Source of the DNA: Sipunculus nudus
Taxonomy: Eukaryota > Annelida > Sipuncula > Golfingiida > Sipunculidae
DNA length: 64,000 bases
Direction: 5' to 3'
Assembly: GCA_026874595.1 (NCBI GenBank)
Contig: CM049314.1
Location: 55,721,812-55,785,811, forward strand
Position numbers and translations under genes: made by a program. The notes below the pieces were generated by a model. It had not been told where the DNA came from, made no database searches, and was given only the letters and a program-made list of their open reading frames with translations. Position 1 is the stretch's first letter, and the number at the start of each line of letters is the position of its first letter. Positions 47,441 to 59,102 of the stretch are shown here, one piece after another.

Positions 47441-48839
47441 CCTGTCAGACTTTGGCTCTCTCCAGCCCCTCTTGAGTCACCTGTATGTTGACCTTGTTGA
47501 CCTTTCATCAAATTATGCACGCTTGAGTCGAGGCATACAGGAATCCAGGCAGCTTATGGCCAGCCATAGTTGATCCAGGTGTCCAACCCAACTCATCTAG
47601 TAGTTTTAACCAACAACATAACAATAAACAACAAATTAATAAATTTTTATTGGTTTTTAATAAAAAATTAAAGAAAAATAGAAAAAGAATTTGTTAGTTT
47701 ATAATAACAGGAAATTAACTTGCAGTTACTGATGATATAAGAATCTTGTTTCGATGGGTAGAATGTCACATATTCCAAGTAACACCATGCAGTCACCTAT
47801 GGCATATTCAGTTCAATTTTAATGATTAAGAAGTAAATCATATTATTCATTACTAATCATTAGGGATCATATGAAGGAAATTAATGATAGACAAAGACGC
47901 AGTTGATAATATTAATCTAGATTCCTGCTGTGTCTAGTGTGTACATTGATGTGAAATAAGTCCAAAATGAATATATTACATTTTTTTTTAATATGAATAA
48001 AAGCCATAAAACCAGGTACTTCTGATCATTATTTAAATGTGTGAATTTTGTATATTCTGGATTCTCAACATCATTGTTTGGTGAAAACTGAATAAATACC
48101 AGACATGGTGCGAATACTTTGCAAATGTATTTGAATACTAATATGAATATATACTCCATTATAAAATTTCTTGCATAAGAATGGGAATTCAGGTAAAAAT
48201 GAAAGTATATGAATACCAGTGCAAATACTTCAAAATGTATCCATGAATGCATTCATGAATATATTCTTTGATATTATTTTAATAATTATTTCAGTTGTAT
48301 TCTATTTTTAAAAATCATACGATTCTCTTATTTTTTTCTCATAAGTATATTTAATTTATTTTTCGCAGCCGAGATACATGTGGATTTAATCTGTTGAATT
48401 CTGAAATTTGAAAGTAAAAGCTTAAAAATTATTCTAATTATTGAAGTTTTTCAGATGCTCTAATGTATTTGCATTTTGTATATCCAAGACCCCACTCTTG
48501 CTCACTACAGCCTAGCCTAGGTAACTTTATAAGTGATGCAGCGCTGGCAGAACACCCCTGCTGTAATTAACATACACTTATTTTCATGGGCCCTACCCTA
48601 ACACCCCCCCCCCCCCCCACCGTACCCCCCACCACCATCACCATTTATATTGCAATACATGGTTTGTCTTTGTCAACTGTATTTCTTTAAATCTAAAGCA
48701 TTTTTTTTATCCAATGTGCTCAACTTTTCTTGAAATATTAATTCAAGAAGTAACCCAAGAGATACCACGTTCTGATGTAGCATTTTTTAGAATTTTTTTT
48801 CCTTTTAAATAAACAAAATATAATTTAACCCATCATGGA
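47441..48839. other. AT-rich intergenic sequence
   Basis: No gene. 48100-48270 carries repeated GAATAC/GAATAT words with CATGAATGCATTCATG (palindromic). A C run lies at 48605-48619 (followed by CACC-rich sequence). Confidence 0.5.
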
Positions 48840-49706
48840 ATGTTTCAGCGGTTTCTGCAGACTTGTGGCGCCACCTGTATTTTTTTATTTTTTTTTACAG
48901 ATTTTTTCCTCTATTCTTGAGACCTTTAAAGATGTGGTCTTCTGTTAACAGGGCACATATCGTAATCACTGGACCTCGAATCTCCCAGCTTGACATTAAG
49001 GGAGGTCCATGAAAAGTCTCCAAAAAAATTAAGAATTTAATACAAAAGCTCAATTATCTGAACAACTAATGCATTGATCACCATCATTCTTTGCATGCAT
49101 ATTGATCATGGGCAATTTCATTTTTTCCTACAGACTTGTGGCGCCACCTGGATTTTTAAACATTGTTAAGATTTTTTTCCTTTACCTGGGAAACCTTTTA
49201 AGATGCAGTCGTCTGTTAACAGGGCACAAATCATAACCACTGTTCCTAGAATCTTCTGACTTGACATTCAGGTAGAGCCATGAAAAGTCTCCTTGGAAAC
49301 CAGAAATTAGGTCTCTGTTACCCATATTCTCCAAGCTATGGGGCTTATAAGCACCCCCCCCCCCAGAATAATTGACAATTTGATACCAAAGCAAGGCACA
49401 AATCATAACCATTGGACCTAGAATCTTCTTACTTGACATCCTGAGAGTTCCTCAAAAGTTCTCCTAAGGAACCTGAAATTAGGTCACTGTGACGTATATT
49501 CTCTGCGTTACAGTACATGTTTGAGCACCCCAGAAAAAAAAGCAAAATACACACAAATAACCAGATTCCTCATGAACGACTTCTATTAACTTGAGCTTAT
49601 ATGCATGAACTATGATGCCACCTACATTATCTTAATTAGTTACCTGTGCAAGGACATATTGTCATCATGTCAGTCGACTGAGCGTCATGACCCATGGGTC
49701 ACTTGT
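48840..49706 (+). mobile_element. Family A repeat, 3' part with two to three internal units
   Basis: GTGGCGCCACCTG blocks lie near 48866 and 49139, with CTGTTAACAGGGCACAAATC at about 49211. It ends CAGTCGACTGAGCGTCATGACCCATGGGTCACTTGTT-type (palindrome 49688-49701). The 5' hairpin end is missing. Confidence 0.8.
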
Positions 49707-50059
49707 TTAGACCTGTTGATCACATGACTGGCATGTGAATAGAACCTGCAGGTGGCGCCACCTCTGTTTAATAACTTTTTGCGGTACAAAATGGTCTTTT
49801 CCACTTAACTTCAGACAAGTCCGTCTATGAGGAGACATTTGCCTTTACACCATGTGCAAGGTTTTCTTGGATCAAGGGGAATTAAATGAATACTACATAG
49901 AATAGAATTATTTTGAGATCAAGGTTTCAACAGGACATATTTAATCATTTCACTGCTAAGATTTAAAAAAAGGTAGAATACTGAGTCACATCCAGTTAGC
50001 ACATGTAGAGAAGGGAGTTCGAGGCACCTGTCTCCTTGTGGCAGTGCATTTGCCCAATT

Positions 50060-50680
50060 TTAGTACAGCTGACTGAAAGTCAACTGAGGTATAGATATAC
50101 GGCGCTTTGTCCGTCGGGCCATTCGTCTATTCGGGCGTCCGGCCGACCGTAAGCAGGGCACAAATCGTAACCGCTGGATCTAGAAATTTCTAAGTAAGCA
50201 TCCAGGTAGGTCAATAAAAAATCTCCTTGGAAACATGAAATTAGGTCAGTGCAACCTATATCCTCCGAGCTATGGGGCTTGTAAGTAACCCCAGAATAAA
50301 TAAAAATTTGATACAAAACCTCCAGTATCTTGATAATTAATGCATTGATTGCCCTGAATCTTGCCTTGGATATTGGCCATGACTAGTTTTGTCAGTTACC
50401 GAAAACTGGTGGCGCCACCTATATTTTTTCTACTCTACGATTTTTTTTCTGTTTTTGAGACCATCAAATGACAGCAATTATGTCAGTTTCTCCGCTGTTG
50501 TTTCATCCAGTGCCCTGAAACCAGGTGTGCTTATTGATTATTATTGGTTTCTTCAGTTCCTGAAGACTGGTGGCGCCACCTGTATTTTTTCTATTTTTGA
50601 TGCATTTTTTCCCTTATTTGAGACTGCCAAATTATATTAATACTATAGTTTCATTTGTGTCCTGCAAACTTGTGTTGTTT
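50060..50680 (+). mobile_element. Family A repeat, 5' part, interrupted on the right by a family C element
   Basis: It opens TTTTAGTACAGCTGACTGAA with a diverged hairpin, then TTTGTCCGTCGGGCC and GGGCACAAATCGTAACCGCTGG. GGTGGCGCCACC blocks lie at about 50409 and 50569. It stops where ATTAGGCCCCGCTTA begins. Confidence 0.7.
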
Positions 50681-50681
50681 A

Positions 50682-51214
50682 TTAGGCCCCGCTTAAATAA
50701 GCGGATGTCCTATATTAATTACCCTGTCTGTCCGTCTGTTTGTCTTTTCGTCCTTCTGTATGTGCGTCAATTTTGTCTCCTGATGTTAACTCCAGTTTGG
50801 ATTGACATATGGATTTCAAATTCGACTTATATATGGTCCACCTCTAACTCAAGAACTCAGCTGATTTTAGGGTCATGAGGTCAAAGCTCAAGAACGCAGG
50901 ACCAACATATTTAGAAAGATTGTGGATGCATTTTAAGCATGACTTTTCATCCCAAACCTCCCATCTTGCACACAAGTATAGCTAACCTGCCAATTGGGGA
51001 AGAACCTGATTGATTTTGGGGTCACAAAGTCAAAGGTCAAGGTCACAGGGGCCATCTGTCCGCATATTTGTTTCCAGATGATAACTCCAGTTTGGATTGA
51101 CATATTGGTTTCATACTTGACTTATAATTGACCCACCATTGGTATGACAGATTAGGCGTATTTGCTGGCTATCTTGAGAAGCTAGGTCTCCTCAACAAGG
51201 GCGTTTGTGGGTAA
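50682..51214 (+). mobile_element. Family C repeat with 5' hairpin CCGCTTA-AA-TAAGCGG
   Basis: A perfect 7-bp hairpin (50689-50695 / 50698-50704) is followed by CTGTCTGTCCGTCTG, then units with CCCAAACCTCCCATCTTGCAC and AAAGTCAAAGGTCAAGGTCAC (51020-51040). The end is near GAGAAGCTAGGTCTCCTC-AACAAGGGCG. Its internal units match those at 9.24-9.99 kb. Confidence 0.7.
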
Positions 51215-51215
51215 A

Positions 51216-51740
51216 TTTTTAGCTCAGCTGACTATAAGTCATCTGAGCTATAGTCGTGGTCTACTGTCCGTCGTCCGTCCGTCCGTCTGTCCGTTTTGAA
51301 ACCGTTAGACCTACGAATCCAAAATTCGGCATACTTTCAGATGTCCCCAAGATCTCCTACCAAACAAAAAACTGGGTCACTGCGAATTCGATCCTTTGAG
51401 AAATTAAGGAAAAACTTCAAATTTCCATTAAAAACCTATAATTACACTTCAGGACTGCGTAATATCAAAACCAGTTATCAGTTTTTCTAAATATTTACCA
51501 GGATTATTCTCCTATATATTTCCTATGTACATGCCAGGAATTAAGACTGTTTAGTGTAATTTCTATAAGTTATAGGCTTGAGTATATTGGGCTTTGTGAA
51601 AAATCAGGAAAAATATTTGCTCACTTAACATGAAAATTTTTGAAGGTAGAGACTTTTTTTTCCAAGTATATAACTTTGCTTAATTTAAGATTCAATTTTA
51701 TACCCAAAGTTAGATCTGACTTTTGTATTTTTTTCGTTAT
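51216..51740 (+). mobile_element. Family A' repeat, 5' portion
   Basis: The hairpin AGCTCAGCTGACT-ATA-AGTCATCTGAGCT (51221-51249) and GTCCGTCGTCCGTCCGTCC are followed by the same CCAAAATTCGGCATAC and AAAAACCTATAATTACACTTC units as 46.1-46.4 kb. No 3' end was seen. Confidence 0.75.
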
Positions 51741-54419
51741 TAGCGTGAAAATAAAAGCAGTATCTAATAAAATACAAAGTGGCTGTTTTGCCGGTACAGG
51801 TAAAATAGCCTATTACATAAATATGTCTATTTTGCTGGTACAATAAACACACCCACTGTAACTTTGGTTGTGTCATACATTTAAAAGCTTACATGAGGCT
51901 ACTTATTCAATTAGGATTACTTCTTTCGTTTTGGAACTTGTCAAATAAGCAAACGGATGTTTTAATCAACATCAGTTACTCTTCCCGAAGACTTTCAGTG
52001 CAGGTGCACTGTGGAAACAGATGGCGATTCCTCTCTTGAGCATAGACATGGAAATATGCGTTATAAATGTCTATGTAGAAGTTCTGTAACACAACTGAAA
52101 GATCTGGGCCACGTTTCAATTTTTCTTCAAATTCGTTGTGGTATTTATCTCCCCTCTCTCACCTGCGGCTTTAATTTTGTATTCTCTCAGGCCCTAGAAT
52201 GCTGAGTCAAGCTAGAAGAAGTTCATATTTGATGTTTTACATGGTAACTGCATTTCTTTACATGATTTTTTTCTTCCCTGTGTCAACCACAGAACCTTTT
52301 TCTTTTATTTATAGAAAGATTATGCATACAAACATGCTCAAAATGTGTTATAAATTGAGCCTTATTAACGAGAAAACACACCGCGCATCCGCCTCTTTCA
52401 ATGTAGATATATAAAGAGCTCTAGGATGGCAGACTGTCATCACTCAAACACTTATTCAGGAATAGCTGAAGAACAAAAATCAAAGATAAAGTGCATACAA
52501 CACCCTACTAGGCTACTTCAGGGATCGGCCAAATACCCTTGTCTGGTGATTGGACCAATGGGTTTCTAGATGCTCTGAGTAATCAGGCATCCCGTTCGAC
52601 AACATGCCTTTCTGGTCATAATCTCAAGAATCATTTGAGATATTGCCCTTTTTCTTCGGACCCATATGCTTTCGGACTATAGGCCCTATATCGAACTCAA
52701 CCAGTTCCCACACCTTTTATCACATTTCGTGTTTGACAAATTTTTATGTGAAATTACTAATGTCTTTCCTGTGTGCAAGGATGCTTACAGACGTTGTTTT
52801 AATTGTTTATAGGTAGATTGTTTTATGAGAATGATTGGTTGGGACATAATTTATATAACTTTTTATGTTATAAGGTCAAGTTGTGCTGGTGCCTTTGAAA
52901 TGCCCGGCTCCCTCTCTAAAGTAAAATAAAAACAATATCCAGTCCTTCGAGGTAAAAAATATGGAAGAGATTAAGTTATTGTTTTAAATATGGCGTAAAC
53001 ATAATTTCGTATACATTCCCTTCTGGTGGTGAATGTTCCATACCGGAGATACGGAATATATGGCACCCTATAAATAGGCCTTATGTGACCGTAGTTTCAC
53101 AAATTATATGTCATCTGTATAATGACATGAGCACAAAATACGGTTGACTGCTCTTTATTTAGTATGTTTGGCCAAGTTTTTATCGAGTTAACAAGGCGAA
53201 GTCGATTTCTCACAAATCAGGAAAGGCCCTGTAGTTTAATGCAGACATATAATTGCTACCCAAAAGAACTGTGTTTACAGCGAAACTAAATGAATAAATG
53301 AATAAATGTATGGAAGAAACCATTTCAAATCCCAATACAAGATCGAGAGGTAAAACGAAGTTGACTTGAGCCTATTGTTATTCACATAATCTTCTTTAAC
53401 ATTTGACTACAACCGAATCGTTTACTTATTTATCGGGTTCAGTCCCCGAAATTCGACACAATACACATGGGTTAATAGCATTTGTTATATTCTTTATTTT
53501 AAGGTCGTGGTGTTGATGTAAGACACACAAGGCATATTCGATGGACGGACAGCCAAGAACATCCAGTAGACACTATTGTTTGCTCTAACATATCTCTTCT
53601 CTTCTGTAATGGTTGAAACTATTCTCGTGAAAAGTCGGTCAGGTTAATGGTATAGAAATATTAGAGCAGAATTACGCTGGGGCCTTTAGTATGGGCACTT
53701 ATCATACTCTTTAATATTAAAGCAAGGTTTGTCTATCAATATGACAATATTGTAAAAGTGAGCATTGATCCATGGCGTAAAGAGGAGGAAAGGTGTGAAC
53801 TTTTCCTGATGAACTTCGTTCCATCGATATTTGTCATGAAAAGGTATCTCTGTCATGTTTATGAAAGCGAGATAGAGAGTAACTGTTCAAGGAATACTTG
53901 TGCATAGTCATAACATTAAAAAAGGAAAATTATTCATTCAAGTGAAATATCAAATAAAATTGTTAATTTTGTATTAAAGTGCATTGTCGTTTTAAACTCA
54001 GTTCTACACAGAGATGGCTAAACTCTCAACAATGGGTCCAATCACTCCCCATAAAGGAAAAAAATCCTCATGATAAATATATGACGTTAATTGTTAGCAA
54101 GTACAGCTAAATAACATCCCTTCTTTGACGTTTTACTATTTGAAATAATAAGTTTTGATGAAACTTATTTCCCATGTCCCAAGTATAAATAAACTATTAA
54201 GTTGATACATTATAGACTGAAATAATATTCTTCATCAAAGGCTGTAAATAAATAGTAATTTGCAATTTATTACTGTGAAATGCTTGCAGACTGGGATCAA
54301 GCAGTTAACATATTTTTTTCCTATAAAGAGGTTGGTGTTTCTTGTCCTTGACTTGCTGGGTGAGTTACAGGAGTTACATTTGTCACAGGAGAAAAGGATT
54401 ATTTAAACCTCAGTCACAC
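51741..54419. other. Intergenic sequence without recognised gene
   Basis: Mixed composition and many short frames without domain or codon character. No repeat family was recognised. Confidence 0.5.
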
Positions 54420-55750
54420 TAGATGCGGAATGAGCCGGATTACCGTCGGAATGAAAATTCTTGCTATATTCCTGGATATTCAAAGTGCATTCTAGAAGGT
54501 CCGTCATTCCAAATATTCGGGCCCATTTTTTTGGCCAGCCCGAATGTTTTGCTCATGCTCAAAACATTCGAGGTGCATTCGAAGTGGAGACATATCCGAC
54601 GGCATTCAAATGTATTCTAACGGCACCATGACTGCATTTTAAATATTCTTACGGTATTCCATCAGCATTCGAAACATTCCGATCGTATTCAAGGCAGAAC
54701 CGAAACGGAAAGCCCCTTCAAATCCTGTCAGAATGCCCCGAATGCGACTCGAATGAGCGGCAGTGCAACTATAGAATGCATCTCGATTGCTGCCGGAATC
54801 TATTTCATCTGGAATGCACTTCAAATGCCATCCGAATCTTTGATTGGCCCTCGAATGCGGCTTGAATGCAGTCAAAACTGCCCGAATGAGACCGGACATA
54901 ATTCAGAACATCGTCGAATCGCATAAATACATAAACGAGGTCCGCTGCCGCTAGAACGTCAGTCTGCATAGAGGAATCGCATAATCAACCACGTCATGCC
55001 GCCAAGGAAGAAATAAGCCAACTTCAAGAACTCCCCCACTGTCCGCGGCCATAAACGGGGCAGAGGAGCTGCAGCCCAAGAAGCCCCTGAAGAGTTCCTC
55101 TTTTTGAAGATGGCCAACCAACTTCAGAGTCTGAAGCTGAGCAAACAGCCCCTCTGCCTGCTTCTTAGATGGCCATAGTGGCCGAGGTCCTTCAGCAAGC
55201 AGCAAATTCTAGAAAATGATAGATTCGGCAGCATTTTATACCCTATCGGGCATATTCCGTCGTCATTCTTGATACTCTTGGGGCATTCGAGTTACATTAA
55301 GGTTCATTCGATCTGCCTTCTGTTTGAATTCTTGCACGTTCGTACCATAATTGGCGGCCATTCCGGGGGCGTTCTGGCTGCATTCGAGGTGAATTCGTAA
55401 AGCATTCGAGGTACCTTCCGACCGGACTTCGGCCGGTATTCGGCCAGCAATCGAACCGCATTCGATTGGCATTCGAAGTGCATTCTAAATATTCCAACTG
55501 CATTTCAACATCATTCTTAATATTCCTACTGTATTCCAACTACATTCGAGCTGCATTCGAGAGCTAATAGACCCAGAATGTACAAGATGATTCGAGTAGG
55601 GTGTGAGGTGCATTCTAAGTATAACAATGGCATTCTTATAAAGATGCAGGAATTTAGGTCAGTTTGAAATTCTGCCCCGAATGTGGCGCGAATTTAGAAA
55701 ATTCTTCATTCCGGCTGATTCTGCTTGATTCCTGCTGATTTCGAATAAGA
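54420..55750. repeat. Degenerate GAATGC/GCATTC array in alternating orientation around a unique 270-bp core
   Basis: Words such as GCATTCGAGGTGCATTCGAA and GAATGCCCCGAATGCGAC are packed at 54420-54900 and 55250-55750. The orientation flips between GCATTCGA and TCGAATGC within each block, and the outer ends are partly inverted (CGGAATGAAAATTC near 54447, GAAAATTCTTCATTCCGG near 55697). The central 54940-55215 is GC-rich and free of the word. In it a plus-strand frame starts MPPRKK at 54996, is stopped after six codons, and continues in the same frame with basic and Gln/Glu-rich residues. The type is unknown; possibly a decayed transposon with an insert. Confidence 0.6.
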
Positions 55751-56037
55751 GTTCCGGGGGTTTGAAGATAAACACATACAGGTATCCGTCTTTAAACATA
55801 AATTTACTGAAAGCGGATAAATAGGCATGGTGTCTCAAATGCGTTCTTTATGTGTTTAAGTTGATACACATGATATATAAAGATCTTGAACATTTATTAA
55901 GCCTTCAAAGATAACACTTGGGGAACCTGTGGTTGGAAAGTGCTTTGGATGTACTCCTAACTCGTATTTAGACGTAACTTACATTGATAATGTTCTCTTA
56001 CATTTTGCAATTAATTCATTTACTGCAAAACATCATA
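55751..56037. other. Short unique spacer
   Basis: Nothing recognisable. Confidence 0.4.
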
Positions 56038-56145
56038 TCTTCTTTAGGGCGGTAGCCGGTCAGGGGAGTGAAGTCTTCTTTAGGGCGGTCGCCGGTCAAA
56101 GGAGTTAAGTCTTCTTTAGGGCGATCGCCGGTCAGGGGAGTTAGG
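56038..56145 (+). repeat. 36-bp tandem repeat, three copies
   Basis: TCTTCTTTAGGGCGGTxGCC starts at 56038, 56074 and 56110, exactly 36 bases apart, with GGTCAGGGGAGTTAAG completing each unit. The third copy holds the palindrome GGCGATCGCC. Confidence 0.9.
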
Positions 56146-57170
56146 TGCTGTCAAGGACAGCATAATCCAATGCTTTGATAAACATGTCTGTTATTTGATG
56201 CATTCGCCAGGGGAAAGGGCACTTGAACATCGGACAGGGTTGAAATTTATAGGGAATCTTTCCGGTCAGTACAGGATGATATTTTGAAAAGGTAAGGAAC
56301 TAATCGCCCAAGTTCATCTGTGTAACGGGCAACGGAGCACCTTTGCCAATGGTTTAAATGTCCCACTTGTAAAAGATAGTCAACCACACTTTCTTTGCAT
56401 GTTTGGCTAGTTTGCTGATTTCACAAGACAAAGTATTCTCCGAATCTGTCGAATATGTCGGGAGTAGCATGGGTCTTCCAGTATTTTATCTACAAATTGA
56501 AATTGTAAAATGCTTTTCACTAAGACTTGCAAGTAAAAGACTTGCACACACAGTGTAAAAAAAATAGGGCGAAATGAACAGTAACACCTAAGATGACAAG
56601 TAACTAATCAACAATGTCTAGGAATCGGGTTTTAAAGTCGAGATGAGTTAGACCTAATAACCGATATCGATTTTTGGTTCAGACCCATCTTAAGATGGAT
56701 CAGGCCAAAAAAAAACCGATCAACAATGTCAACTTGGAACAGGCCCATCTTTCGATGTTCATTTACTTATATTGATACCTTATATACATTTATTATCTCA
56801 AATAGCTCATTAGCTACTTTCTATAGCTAATACATCATCTACCCATATGTGCATTAACTTCAACACAGAACGAAAAAAATTTACATGGTAGTCTAGGTCA
56901 AAATTGCGGCAGGTTGAACGAAACAATGATTTAAGATATAGAAACCATGCCACTCAGGATGTCTCTCAATAAAAGACACCCATTGAATTTCATTATCATT
57001 TATATTTTAATTTACAGTTCCTTTCTTTAATAAATACCTCAGTCGATCCGAAATATGTAGATGTTTCTTTTCGTTATTCGTTGATCGCGGAAACAGTAAA
57101 ATATACAATTATAGTACTCGGGGGTCAAAAATGAACATTTATTTCATCTTTTTATTCCTTAAAATTCAAA
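56146..57170. other. Intergenic sequence with CATCTTAAGATG motif
   Basis: CAGACCCATCTTAAGATGGATC near 56690 and a diverged copy at about 56741 match GGACCCATCTTAAGATC at 57561 on the far side of the next MITE. This suggests an older element that the MITE inserted into. No gene. Confidence 0.4.
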
Positions 57171-57527
57171 GCTTAAGGCCAAAATAAAAAAAAGGTATGG
57201 TTCTCAGGCACTTTTTTTCAGAAATCAATGCGGGCGGGCGTTTTTTTTTTTTTTTGTTTAAAATTTTTTGGTTTGTTTCGATAAAAATGTCAAATGATAA
57301 GGGAAAAGCATGAAAATAACAGTTTTATTTTGCTAAATAAGTAAAAGCACTACAAAACAAAGGAACTTGTATGGTTTTATCTTCTTGAAAGAAATGTCGG
57401 AGCGGCAGCAGCTCAAAATTGTAAAGTTTTTATTGAAAATCAAAATAAAAAGTTTTGATGTGGGGGTTTAAAATTGATGCGGGCGGTGCCTGAGAACCAT
57501 ACCTTTAATTTTTTTTGGCCTAAAGCA
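57171..57527. mobile_element. ~357-bp MITE with long TIRs (core GGTATGGTTCTCAGGCAC)
   Basis: GGTATGGTTCTCAGGCAC at the left and GTGCCTGAGAACCATACC at the right are perfect inverted partners. The pairing continues outward through A/T-rich bases to GGCC and GCTTAAGG / CCTAAAGC, about 40 bases in all. The interior has TGCGGGCGG near both ends and a T16 run. No ORF. TTAA/TAAA at the edges leaves the target duplication uncertain. Confidence 0.8.
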
Positions 57528-57876
57528 TACATCGGTAGATCATGATCGGATATTGGGTCGGACCCATCTTAAGATCTTTAGATGGCGCGCGACATTGCAC
57601 TTATTATATTACTAAACTTTAATTGACAACTCAATTTGCAATGGGCAATAATATTGTTGTTTCCAAGACTGGCTGGCGTCCTTACCAGACGTAAATATAT
57701 AATATACCAAAGAAAGAATATTCGCGTAGAGAGTTTCAACTAAAGGAAATTTGTTTAAAGCTCTAAGGTGACTGGACATTAAATATCTAAAAAAAAACAG
57801 GTTACATCTGAGTAAACCAGCAAAATCACATTCTCACATTCAACTCCAATAAAATGTTTCACATGCTCGTATATAT

Positions 57877-58542
57877 TGTTACGGTCCCTCTTCACACCAA
57901 ACAAACTACTAAGGCCGAACCGTAACACAAATGCTCAGACACGTTCTCTTCAAATGAATACGTAACCAAAATATGGGTGCAAAAACAGTGCTTTATATTA
58001 ATATGTTACAATATTTACATTCGAACACAAATAGTATAAAAGTCAATACATAACGCAATTTGTAAGTAAGTCTCTGAAAAAAACTTAGTCTCTAAATAAC
58101 AAACTGCAATGAAATACTTAACTGAATCCGGTATATGAGAAACTGAGGTCCATCTTCAACACAAAGTTTGGGCACACACTCAACTGAAGTCATGTAATAA
58201 TCCACGTGGCACCAGAAAAAAATAAAGTCTCTCCTCTTCCTACATAATAAAGTTCATGTCATCCCGTGGGCTTGGGGACCAAGAGCCCACGGTCACGGTC
58301 CCCGGGGAAAACATTAACGTGGCGTAGCAAAATCGATAGTCCCGCCTCGTACTGCAGGCGAGTTCGTTTTATAGGCTTCCAACAATAGGTGGAAAGTGTT
58401 TTGCTTGAGAGAAACGATAGCGCCGTCAGTTCTGCAAAACCAGTATTGAATGGTCCCAGAATAATGTTTATGCTTCTCAAAGCGCGTCAGTAGTCACTGA
58501 TAGCGGGGTGGATCCATAAACGTGGAAACGGGGGCGGTTACA
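57877..58542 (-). mobile_element. Solo-LTR-like element, 666 bp
   Basis: On the minus strand it starts TGTAACCGCCCCC and ends GGGACCGTAACA, giving the TG...CA ends and short inverted repeat typical of LTRs. It holds CCTATAAAACGAAC, a TATA box, about one quarter of the way in. ATTAATATAAAG and TTTATT-rich DNA further on may serve for poly(A). No target duplication is visible (left TATAT, right TCACT), and no internal retroelement genes lie next to it. A Ty3/Gypsy-type LTR is the best guess. Confidence 0.5.
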
Positions 58543-58904
58543 TCACTTCGTGGCGTCTTCTTATGATGTCCGGGTGAGTCCCCAGGCAACAATATATATA
58601 ACTAAACGCAGATATAGATATGCGAAACACTTCCCCCTAAGCTAACAGCTTTCATTGTTTTGTGTTACTATATTAGGATACGTGATATGTACCGACATTT
58701 AAGCGATATGGTGCTACTGTTAACAAAAATAAAACATATTCCGGCCATTTAACTGACTTTCACTGTGACAAGACGAGGGGACTATAATTCAGGTAGTACA
58801 AATTACCTGTACAAGTGTAGGTCACATTGACAAATATACTTCCCCCTGCCCCATGCAAGGGGAAATCTTAGCCATAAATATGAAATTTTCCTACCTGGTT
58901 ATAA
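58543..58904. other. Intergenic spacer
   Basis: AT-rich with no gene or repeat recognised. Confidence 0.45.
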
Positions 58905-59102
58905 TAAGTAATACGAGGTACTCTCCATTACTCGGATATTGGCGCTCGGTAGTCGGTAAGGGTGGAGGAAACCGGAGGACCCGGAGTAAACCACCGACCT
59001 TGGACAGGTCATTGCAACCCACTCTCATAGCCACACCGGGTATCGAACCCGGATCGCCAGCGGAGAAGGCCGAGCGTTTTACCACTCAGCTGTCCAGGTC
59101 CC
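58905..59102 (-). mobile_element. tRNA-derived SINE
   Basis: Minus strand: a box A-like CAGCTGAGTGG (59082-59092) and a perfect box B core GGGTTCGATACCC (59038-59050) lie about 32 bases apart inside a tRNA-like head starting GGGGACCTGGACAGC. The body carries CTCCGGGTCCTCCGGTTTCC, a GC-rich central segment like those of animal SINEs. The putative acceptor halves do not pair, so this is not a tRNA gene. Just outside the 5' end the plus strand is A-rich. The 3' limit is approximate. Confidence 0.75.

Noticed and set aside
59028-59101. Functional tRNA gene at the SINE head
   Set aside because: Putative acceptor halves (GGGGACC and TGTGGCT) do not pair, and a SINE body follows directly.
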